From: Pseudooceanicola nanhaiensis
GTDB lineage: Bacteria; Pseudomonadota; Alphaproteobacteria; Rhodobacterales; Rhodobacteraceae
Assembly: GCF_020171315.1 (NCBI RefSeq)
Contig: NZ_JAIUZP010000004.1
Coordinates: forward strand, 1 to 64,000
Length of the DNA stretch: 64,000 bases
Reading direction: 5' to 3'
The notes beneath the pieces were generated by a model that was not told where the DNA came from, searched no databases, and saw only the letters and a program-made list of their open reading frames with translations. The translations under genes were made by a program, and so were the position numbers. This document shows positions 57,974 through 64,000 of this stretch, one piece after another (the first letter of the stretch is position 1; every line of letters starts with the position of its first letter).

Positions 57974-59050
57974 ATGACAGGGATCTGCGCCAGCCAGCGT
58001 ATCCGCGCCATGATCGAGACCGGCCAGATCAGCGCCGAACCCGCAGTGCTGCCCGAACAGGTGCAGCCGGCGAGCCTCGATCTGCGCCTCGGCACGCGGG
58101 CCTGGCGGGTGCGCGCCTCCTTCCTCACCGGGGCGGACCGCACGGTGGCCGAGAGGCTGTCAGAGTTCGAGATGCACCAGGTCGACCTGACCCAGGGCGC
58201 GGTGCTGGAGAAGGGCTGCGTCTACGTGGTGCCGCTGCTCGAATCCCTCGACCTGCCCGACGACATGCAGGCCGTCGCCAACGCCAAGAGCTCCACCGGG
58301 CGGCTCGACCTGTTGACCCGCACGATCACCGATGGCGGGACCGAGTTCGACCGCATCCCCGCAGGCTACACCGGGCCGCTCTATGCCGAGATCTGCCCGC
58401 GCAGCTTCTCGGTCCTCGTGCGTCCGGGCATGCGGCTGAACCAGATCCGCTTCCGGCAGGGCCAGTCGATCCTCACGGACACCGAACTGCGCGCGCTGCA
58501 CGCCGAGACGCCGCTGGTGGACACGCCCCCCGTCATCGGCGAGGGCCTCGGCTTCTCGGTCGACCTGAAGCCCGCCGAGGGCACGCTGGTGGGCTACCGC
58601 GCCAAGCCGCACACCGGGATCATCGACCTCGACCGCATCGGCCATTACGACCCGTCCGAGTACTGGGAGGAGCTGCACAGCCGCGACGGCCAGATCATCC
58701 TCGACCCCGGCGCGTTCTACATCCTCGTGAGCCGCGAGGCGGTCTGCATCCCGCCCGATTACGCCGCCGAGATGGCGCCCTTCCTCGCCATGGTCGGCGA
58801 GTTCCGGGTGCATTACGCGGGCTTCTTCGATCCCGGCTTCGGCTTTGACGGTGCCGGGGGCACCGGCTCGCGCGGGGTGCTGGAGGTGCGCTGCCACGAG
58901 GCGCCCTTCGTCCTCGAACACGGGCAGACCGTGGGCCGCCTTGTCTACGAGCGCATGGGTGAACGCCCCGAGACGCTCTATGGCCGCGAGATCGCCTCGA
59001 ACTACCAGGGTCAGGGGCTGAAACTGGCAAAGCATTTCCGCAGTGCCTGA
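57974..59050 (+). CDS. dcd: Long-form dCTP deaminase (alphaproteobacterial two-domain type)
   Basis: A 358-residue protein, almost twice the length of E. coli Dcd. It contains two dUTPase-like folds. The first has VQPASLDLRLGTRAW and ANAKSSTGRLDLLTRTITD with the conserved Arg/Ser set, and AEICPRSFSVLVRPGMRLNQIRF. The second runs to DPGFGFDGAGGTGSRGVLEVR. This long type is a known branch in alphaproteobacteria annotated as 2'-deoxycytidine 5'-triphosphate deaminase. It deaminates dCTP to dUTP, feeding dTMP synthesis. The start at 57974 follows AAGGGGACAGCG. A longer frame upstream covers the palindromes and is rejected. Confidence 0.92.
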   Translation: MTGICASQRIRAMIETGQISAEPAVLPEQVQPASLDLRLGTRAWRVRASFLTGADRTVAERLSEFEMHQVDLTQGAVLEKGCVYVVPLLESLDLPDDMQAVANAKSSTGRLDLLTRTITDGGTEFDRIPAGYTGPLYAEICPRSFSVLVRPGMRLNQIRFRQGQSILTDTELRALHAETPLVDTPPVIGEGLGFSVDLKPAEGTLVGYRAKPHTGIIDLDRIGHYDPSEYWEELHSRDGQIILDPGAFYILVSREAVCIPPDYAAEMAPFLAMVGEFRVHYAGFFDPGFGFDGAGGTGSRGVLEVRCHEAPFVLEHGQTVGRLVYERMGERPETLYGREIASNYQGQGLKLAKHFRSA

Positions 59051-59167
59051 GGGCGGCCAGCCGCCGCCCCGGCCTGTTCGGCTGGGCTGCGTTTCGGGCG
59101 CCACGTCAACAGGGCGGCCCAGTGCTTTGATATCGAAGAGAAAGAGCCCTGCGTCCTACGCGCAGTT

Positions 59168-59719
59168 CTAACGCGGCTCCAGCCAGATCTGCCCGTCCCG
59201 GACCCCGCCCCGGATCAGGAACCCCGGCTCTGCCACCTCCGGGTAGCTCTCTGCCCAGTCCCGGAACCGGTCGTTTGTGACGACCGCCGCACCCATGTCC
59301 CGGGCGGCATGCAGCAGCGTGGGATCGGCAGGTTCGCCCCGGGGCACCACGAGGACGCGGTTCACCGGTAGCCCCAGCTCCCGCGCCATGTCGCGGTCGG
59401 TCATGTAGCGATCGGAGAGCTTGTAGCCCGCGTTGGCGTCGAAAACGATGCCGGGCCGATAGCCCTGCTTGCGCAGCAGCACCAGCACCTCGCGCAGCGT
59501 GTCGAAGCTGGGCGTTCCCTTGCGCCAATGCATGACGTTGGAGCCGTCCACCAGCACCGGGCGCCGCCGCAGCCGGTCGCGCAGCGCCGCAAGCAGCAGG
59601 ACAAGAGCCGCAAGCGCAGCCGCCATGGCCGGGATCATCAGATCGGCCAGAGCGGGCACGTAACGGGCGGCAAGGGCGGCCGCAACGGCGGCGCAGAACA
59701 GAACAAGAGGCAATCGCAT
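59168..59719 (-). CDS. Membrane-anchored NYN/Zc3h12a-like ribonuclease
   Basis: A 183-residue protein. Two N-terminal hydrophobic segments (about residues 3-19 and 27-46) are followed by an NYN/PIN-like nuclease domain. Acidic residues that would hold Mg2+ are Asp58 (VLVDGSNVMHW), Asp94 (IVFDANAGYK), Asp132 (PADPTLL) and Asp150 (VVTNDRFRDW), the pattern of the Zc3h12a-like RNases. It may degrade RNA at the inner membrane. The start is the ATG at 59719. The gene is preceded by a 427-bp gap shared with the MFS gene. Confidence 0.87.
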   Translation of the reverse strand: MRLPLVLFCAAVAAALAARYVPALADLMIPAMAAALAALVLLLAALRDRLRRRPVLVDGSNVMHWRKGTPSFDTLREVLVLLRKQGYRPGIVFDANAGYKLSDRYMTDRDMARELGLPVNRVLVVPRGEPADPTLLHAARDMGAAVVTNDRFRDWAESYPEVAEPGFLIRGGVRDGQIWLEPR

Positions 59720-59917
59720 CCCCTGTGAGTAGCCGCCGGGTCGCGAAAGGCCAAGACGGTTTTCCGGGGGGAGTTGCGCGACGCAGCACCCGTGTCGGAA
59801 CGGAGCGCGTGGCGGGGTGCGAAACGGGGCTGACGTTGGGAGCGACAGGCGGCCGGCGACGGGAGACGGCTGCGGCCGATGAGACCCTCCCGCGCGCGCG
59901 GGGCCTGTTGCGCAGAC

Positions 59918-59965
59918 CCGGGGCGCTGCCCCGGACCCCAGGATATTTGGGGCAAGAAAATGGGG
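59918..59965 (+). repeat. REP-like intergenic repeat, subtype 2, copy E
   Basis: CCGGGGC-GCT-GCCCCGG hairpin (59918-59934), ACCCCAGGATATTTGG, GGCAAGAAAATGGGG. It matches copy D at 52124-52171 at nearly every position. It sits in the 427-bp gap (59720-60146) between the divergent NYN RNase and MFS genes. Nothing else was recognised in the gap. Confidence 0.75.
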
Positions 59966-60146
59966 GACGCTGGCGATTTCGATGGACGAGACGGGTCTTG
60001 GGTGCAGGCGAGCGTGCGCTGAACTTACGGGATCATCGGCGGTCGCAGGCGTCCTGCAGCCCCGCCCTTGTACCCCATACCTGTGCGGCTCCTCTTGCCT
60101 CCGCGCGCCTCGGCTGTAGTGTCGCGCGGCAACAGGAGTTCCCCGC

Positions 60147-61301
60147 ATGATCCCCCGCAAGCTTGCCCTGCTCACCGGTGCCATCGGCGTCGTGGGCGGC
60201 AGTTCCATGGTTCTCGCCCCGATCACCGCCGCGGTCGCAGCCGACCTCGGCGGCGCGCCGGCGGACATCACCCGCGCGGTGGCGGCCTTCGGGCTGTCTA
60301 CAGCAGGCTCTGCCCTGCTGCTGGCGCCGCGTGCGGATATGATCGGGCCGGACAAGGCCCTGAAACAGGCGGTCGTGCTGCTGCTGGTGGCGCTGGTCAC
60401 CTCGATGCTGGCGCCCAGCCTGCTGGTGCTGGCCGTGGCGCAGGCCATCGGCGGGATCGGCGCGGGCATGGCCCTGCCGGCGATCTACTCGCTGGCGCCG
60501 CAGGTCGGCCCGCCGGGCGAAGAGAAACGCTCTACCGGCCTCGTGCTGACGGGCTGGACGCTGGCGCTGGTGGCGGGCGTGGCGGGTTCGGGCTTCCTTG
60601 CGGGCGCGGCGGGCTGGCGGACGGTCTACGCAGTGCTGGCGGCCTGCATGGCGGTGCTGCTGGTGGCGATGCTGCGCAGCGATCTTTCGGTGCCGCGCGT
60701 GGCCGTCTCGCGCACCTCGCCGCTGACCGCGCTGCGGGTCGAGGGCGTGCCGCGCGGGCTGCTCTCCGCCGGGCTGCTGATGTTCGGCTTCTACGGCGCC
60801 TTCGGCTTCCTCGGCGCCCATGTGGCCGACCACCTCGGGCTGGGGGCCACGGGCACCGGCTGGGTCGTGCTGGGCTATGGCGTGGGGTTCGGCCTGTCGG
60901 TCTTCGCGGACCCGTGGATCGACCGCCTGTCGATGCGGGTGGCGGGGATCTGGGTCTTCGGCCTGCTGGCGCTGACCTACCTCGGACTTGGGCTGCTGTC
61001 GGGCGGGCTCTGGCAGCTGGCGCTTTTCGCGGTGGTCTGGGGCGTGATCCAGCACCTTGGTCTGAACTACGTCGTCTCGCGGCTGGCCGCGCTGGAGCCG
61101 CGCCAGAGGGGCGCGATCATGGGGTTGAACTCCGCCGTGACCTACCTCGCGGTGAGCGTGGCCATCGCGCTCTACCGCCCGGTCTACGACGCCTTCGGGA
61201 TGATGGGCTGCGCCGCGGTCTCGGCGCTTGCGCTCGGGCTCTGCCTCGCGGAGGTGCTGGTGCCCGCGCGGGGGCTCAGAACTTACCCAGACGCCGGGTG
61301 A
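60147..61301 (+). CDS. MFS transporter
   Basis: A 384-residue major-facilitator protein with 12 probable membrane segments. The loop between spans 2 and 3 holds PRADMIGPDKALKQAV, a degenerate form of the G-x3-D-R-x-G-R-R motif. The central loop (about residues 175-205) is basic (LRSDLSVPRVAVSRTSPLTALRVEGVPRG). The fold resembles Bcr/CmlA-type drug and sugar-efflux pumps. The substrate cannot be told. Its last 26 bp overlap the convergent minus-strand gene. AACAGGAG precedes the ATG. Confidence 0.9.
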   Translation: MIPRKLALLTGAIGVVGGSSMVLAPITAAVAADLGGAPADITRAVAAFGLSTAGSALLLAPRADMIGPDKALKQAVVLLLVALVTSMLAPSLLVLAVAQAIGGIGAGMALPAIYSLAPQVGPPGEEKRSTGLVLTGWTLALVAGVAGSGFLAGAAGWRTVYAVLAACMAVLLVAMLRSDLSVPRVAVSRTSPLTALRVEGVPRGLLSAGLLMFGFYGAFGFLGAHVADHLGLGATGTGWVVLGYGVGFGLSVFADPWIDRLSMRVAGIWVFGLLALTYLGLGLLSGGLWQLALFAVVWGVIQHLGLNYVVSRLAALEPRQRGAIMGLNSAVTYLAVSVAIALYRPVYDAFGMMGCAAVSALALGLCLAEVLVPARGLRTYPDAG

Positions 61302-61500
61302 GCCGCGCCGCCTGACGGGCGCGTTTCGCGGCCTGACGGGCCTGCTGCTTCTGCTTGCGCTGCGCAGGCGTCATCGGCTCGCCCTGCCCGCCTTTGCCGC
61401 CGCTCTGGCCACCACTCTGGCCCAGAGTGCGGATGCTCTTGTTGACGGCGCGCATGCCAAAGCGGCGCAGCAACATGCGGATCAGTCCTTCGGTGTTCAT
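61276..61500 (-). CDS. Small basic conserved protein, unknown function
   Basis: A 74-residue protein, MNTEGLIRMLLRRFGMRAVN..., with a Gly/Ser/Gln-rich middle and a strongly basic, Ala/Arg/Lys-rich C-terminal helix ending RRLGKF. Small proteins of this layout (hydrophobic basic helix, flexible linker, MTPAQRKQKQQARQAAKRARQ-like basic helix) recur across Rhodobacteraceae. No function is known to me. It overlaps the end of the MFS gene by 26 bp on the opposite strand. GAGGCACCCCCG precedes the ATG. Confidence 0.7.
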   Translation of the reverse strand: MNTEGLIRMLLRRFGMRAVNKSIRTLGQSGGQSGGKGGQGEPMTPAQRKQKQQARQAAKRARQAARLTRRLGKF

Positions 61501-61597
61501 CGGGGGTGCCTCTTCTGCTCTGCCGTCAGAATAGCAGATCCGGCGGGCCGATGCACCGGGGCACTCTGGGGCCTCTTTTCGGCCCGGGCGCAGCCGG

Positions 61598-62281
61598 TCA
61601 CTCCTCGAACATCTCGCCCTGTTCGCCGTCGTCGTCCTCGGGATCGTCCTCCACGAGGTGCAGACCCGGCGGCGGGCGGTTGTCGAGCAGACCGGCGGCG
61701 CGCAACTCCTTGAGCCCCGGCAGGTCGCGGGCGTTTTCCAGCCCGAAATGGTCGAGGAAATGCGGCGTCACCACGAAGGTCACGGGCCGCCCCGGGGTCA
61801 TCTTGCGCCGCCCGAAGCGAATCCATTCCATGTCGAGCAACTGGTCCACCGTCCCGCGCGAGACAGAGACGCCGCGGATCTCCTCGATCTCGGCCCGGGT
61901 CACCGGCTGGTGGTAGGCGATGATCGCCAGCGTCTCGATCGCCGCACGGGAGAGCTTGCGCATCTCCACGGTCTCTTTCTGCATCAGGAAGGCGAGGTCA
62001 CCCGCCGTGCGCATGGCCCAGGCCTCGCCCACGCGAACGACATGCACGCCCCGGCCCTCGTAGCGGCGGCGCACCAGTTCCACGGCGGTGGCCCCGTCGC
62101 AGCCATGCGGCAGGCGGGCGTTCAGGTCGGCCACGGTCACCGGCTCGGCCGAGGCGAAGAGGATCGCCTCCACCATGCGCTCCTGCTCCGCCATGGGCGG
62201 GGCCTCGAAGAGCGTGTCCTGCGCGGCCTCGGGGGGCAGGACGGCGTCCTCCCCGGCGAGGTTCTCTGTCTCGTCACTCAT
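61598..62281 (-). CDS. scpB: Segregation and condensation protein B
   Basis: A 227-residue winged-helix protein. EQERMVEAILFASAEPVTVADL and LSRAAIETLAIIAYHQPVTRAEIEEIRGVSVSRGTVDQLLD (in sections) are the ScpB hallmarks. The C-terminal tail is acidic (EDDPEDDDGEQGEMFEE). It dimerises and binds ScpA and the SMC heads in the bacterial condensin complex. It overlaps scpA by 8 bp. Confidence 0.96.
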   Translation of the reverse strand: MSDETENLAGEDAVLPPEAAQDTLFEAPPMAEQERMVEAILFASAEPVTVADLNARLPHGCDGATAVELVRRRYEGRGVHVVRVGEAWAMRTAGDLAFLMQKETVEMRKLSRAAIETLAIIAYHQPVTRAEIEEIRGVSVSRGTVDQLLDMEWIRFGRRKMTPGRPVTFVVTPHFLDHFGLENARDLPGLKELRAAGLLDNRPPPGLHLVEDDPEDDDGEQGEMFEE

Positions 62282-63074
62282 TGTCTTTGTCCCTGCGGCG
62301 CAGCTGGATGGGCGCGAAGGTCTCGGACTGGCGAATGAAGGCCTTGCCCTCCTTCACCAGTTCCAGCGAGGCGGCGAACGTGGCGGCGGTGGCCGAACGG
62401 CGGCGCATCGGGTCCTTGTCCCAACCCATGGGCATGTAGGAGGAAATATCGGTCCAGGCCCCGGCAAAGCCGATCATGCCGCGCATCCGGTCGAGCGCCT
62501 GTTCCATGGTAAAGACGTTGTCGCGATCCATCACGAAGGGGCGGAAATCGTCCTTGGTGCGGATGCGCGCATAGGCCTGCATCAGGTCCAGCAGCGTGGC
62601 GGTGTATTTCACGCGGCGCACGCGCTCGACCTGCTCGGTCTGGCCACGTGCAAAGAAGTCCCGGCCTAGCTGATCCCGCGCCATCAACTGTGCCGCCGCC
62701 TCGCGCATGGCCGAGAGCCGTTCCAGCTGGAAGGCCAGGTGCGCGGCCAGTTCCTCGCCTGAGGGCCCCTCTTCCTCGGGATCGGGCGGCAGCAGCAGAC
62801 GCGATTTCAGGAAGGCCAGCCAGGCCGCCATGACGAGGTAATCCGCCGCCAGTTCGATCCGCAGGCGCTTGGCCTCTTCCACGAAGGCGAGGTACTGGCG
62901 CGCCAGTTGCAGGACCGAGATCTTCATCAGGTCCACCTTCTGCGTCCGGGCAAGCGTCAGCAGCAGGTCGAGCGGCCCCTCGAACCCGTCCACATCGACG
63001 ATCAGCGCCTCCGCTGCCAGACGTTCGGCAACAGAGCGGCTCTCGTCCTCCTCGAAGAGATCCCGTTCGGTCAT
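62274..63074 (-). CDS. scpA: Segregation and condensation protein A
   Basis: A 266-residue kleisin. VDGFEGPLDLLLTLARTQKVDLMKISVLQLARQYLAFVEE (in sections) near residue 30 is the signature. YLVMAAWLAFLKSRLLLPPD precedes the acidic linker. The C-terminal winged helix ends at AFIRQSETFAPIQLRRRD. ScpA bridges the two SMC heads. nagZ lies 20 bp upstream in the same direction, so nagZ-scpA-scpB is one likely transcript, as is common in alphaproteobacteria. Confidence 0.96.
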   Translation of the reverse strand: MTERDLFEEDESRSVAERLAAEALIVDVDGFEGPLDLLLTLARTQKVDLMKISVLQLARQYLAFVEEAKRLRIELAADYLVMAAWLAFLKSRLLLPPDPEEEGPSGEELAAHLAFQLERLSAMREAAAQLMARDQLGRDFFARGQTEQVERVRRVKYTATLLDLMQAYARIRTKDDFRPFVMDRDNVFTMEQALDRMRGMIGFAGAWTDISSYMPMGWDKDPMRRRSATAATFAASLELVKEGKAFIRQSETFAPIQLRRRDKDNE

Positions 63075-63094
63075 TCAGGTGTCATCAGGCGAAG

Positions 63095-64000
63095 TCAGGC
63101 CCCGGACGTGGCAAAAAGCTCTTCCAGCTTCGCGTCCAGCGCCGCAATGTCAACCTCGGCCGGTGTCTTGCGCGCGGCAAGCGCCCGCTCGGCCCTGAGC
63201 TGCGCCATCGGCGTCATCTCTCCGGCGGCCCCAGCCACCCGGGCGCGGTCGGCCAGCGTGGCATTGCACAGCAGCACCACGTCGCAGCCCGCGTTGAGGC
63301 TGTCGCGGGTGATATCCGACAGCGTGCCCGAAAGCGCCTTCATCGAGATGTCGTCAGTCATCAGCAGGTTGTCGAAGCCGATCTGGCCCCGGATCACCCC
63401 GATCACGTCGGGTGACAGCGTCGCCGGGCGGTCGTCGATGGCGTCATAGACGATGTGGGCGGTCATCCCCATGGGCAGGTCGCGCAGCTCCCGGAAGGGG
63501 GCGAAATCGACGCTGTCGAGGGCGTCGAGCGGTGCGGTCACATGAGGCAGGTCGAAATGGCTGTCGGCCACCGCGCGGCCATGGCCGGGGATGTGTTTCA
63601 CCACCGGCAGCACCCCGCCCTGCAACAGCCCCTCGGCCGCGGCGCGGCCCAGATCGGCCACCCGGTCGGGCGTGTCGCCATAGCAGCGGTTGCGTAGGAA
63701 GGCATGGGTATCGGCCTGTGCCACGTCCACCATGGGGGCACAGTTGGCGTCGATGCCAAGGGCGCGCAGTTCGGCGGCGATGATCCGGTAGCGCAGCAGC
63801 ATGGCGCTGTCGGCGTTCTCGCCCGCGCGCTCCACGAAATCGAGCGGCGGCAGCCATTCGCGCCACTGGGGCGCACGCAGGCGCTGCACGCGCCCGCCCT
63901 CCTGGTCGATCATGATCGGCGCATCGTGGCCCACCGCCTGCCGGATCTCATCCGTCAGGGCGCGGACCTGATCCGGCGTGTCGATGTTGCGGGCAAAGAG
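63095..64000 (-). CDS. nagZ: Beta-N-acetylhexosaminidase NagZ (5' end off window)
   Basis: The frame is open to the window edge, so the N-terminus is missing. The 302 visible residues are GH3: IMIDQEGGRVQRLRAP, then VVKHIPGHGRAVADSHFDLP with the catalytic His/Asp dyad loop, and NLLMTDDISMKALSG with the nucleophile Asp. It removes GlcNAc from anhydro-muropeptides during cell-wall recycling in the cytoplasm. Its neighbours are scpA and scpB. In a longer window the start should lie about 30-40 residues further right. Confidence 0.95.
   Translation of the reverse strand, partial: LFARNIDTPDQVRALTDEIRQAVGHDAPIMIDQEGGRVQRLRAPQWREWLPPLDFVERAGENADSAMLLRYRIIAAELRALGIDANCAPMVDVAQADTHAFLRNRCYGDTPDRVADLGRAAAEGLLQGGVLPVVKHIPGHGRAVADSHFDLPHVTAPLDALDSVDFAPFRELRDLPMGMTAHIVYDAIDDRPATLSPDVIGVIRGQIGFDNLLMTDDISMKALSGTLSDITRDSLNAGCDVVLLCNATLADRARVAGAAGEMTPMAQLRAERALAARKTPAEVDIAALDAKLEELFATSGA

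Overview
This window is about 64 kb of GC-rich chromosome from an alphaproteobacterium, almost certainly a member of the Rhodobacteraceae/Roseobacter group. The evidence is the ctrA-sciP pair, LpxI in place of LpxH, the long two-domain dCTP deaminase, a LexA box of the alphaproteobacterial GTTC-N7-GTTC type, the hisI/Fe-S scaffold neighbourhood, and the gene order around bamA and rpmF-plsX-fabH-ihfA. Nearly all of it is core genome. No prophage, CRISPR array, rRNA operon, insertion sequence or recognisable defence system was seen. The only sign of an integrated element is at the left edge.

Layout. 0-1 kb: the end of a tyrosine integrase facing a 48-bp 3' fragment of a tRNA-Cys gene (an att core), then a REP-like repeat. 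1-10.4 kb: glutamate-type dehydrogenase, a three-gene TadG/TadE-like pilus-assembly operon, a small membrane protein, pirin, a DEAD-box helicase, and rplM-rpsI with a clear promoter and terminator. 10.6-18 kb: a hotdog thioesterase divergent from an enoyl-CoA hydratase, a 620-bp repeat-filled gap, trmFO-gluQ, a secreted protein, hisI, an Fe-S scaffold and a soluble chemotaxis receptor. 18.5-26 kb: a 40-residue membrane protein behind an SOS box, recG-ligA, sciP-ctrA with a CtrA box, and mnmA. 26-38.7 kb: the large minus-strand envelope cluster pyrH-frr-uppS-cdsA-dxr-rseP-(46-residue membrane protein)-bamA-skp-fabZ-lpxA-lpxI-lpxB. It joins ribosome recycling, isoprenoid and phospholipid precursors, lipid A synthesis and outer-membrane protein assembly. 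38.8-47.3 kb: miaA, an AraC regulator and a complete family-5 peptide/nickel-type ABC importer. 47.4-52.7 kb: a periplasmic protein, a lytic transglycosylase, a PepSY / cytochrome b / membrane-bound LuxR-type operon, ssb, olsB and bamE. 52.8-57.7 kb: yceD-rpmF-plsX-fabH-ihfA-merR and tRNA-Pro(GGG). 58-64 kb: dCTP deaminase, an NYN RNase, an MFS transporter, a small basic protein, and nagZ-scpA-scpB.

The most interesting signals are small or intergenic. They are (i) the 40-residue single-span membrane protein with its own RBS, terminator and LexA-type direct repeat, a candidate SOS effector comparable in design to Caulobacter SidA; (ii) two copies, about 46 kb apart, of an AT-rich array of four 9-bp half-sites forming two adjacent perfect palindromes; (iii) five intergenic copies of a REP-like element in two subtypes; (iv) a tRNA-Cys fragment in an attP-like arrangement; (v) an unrecognised 46-codon membrane-protein gene between rseP and bamA; and (vi) a membrane-anchored LuxR-type regulator in an operon with cytochrome b and PepSY genes.

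Gene starts were corrected by hand where a ribosome-binding site or conserved N-terminus indicated an internal start. Functions come from motif and family recognition by eye, and no database search was run.
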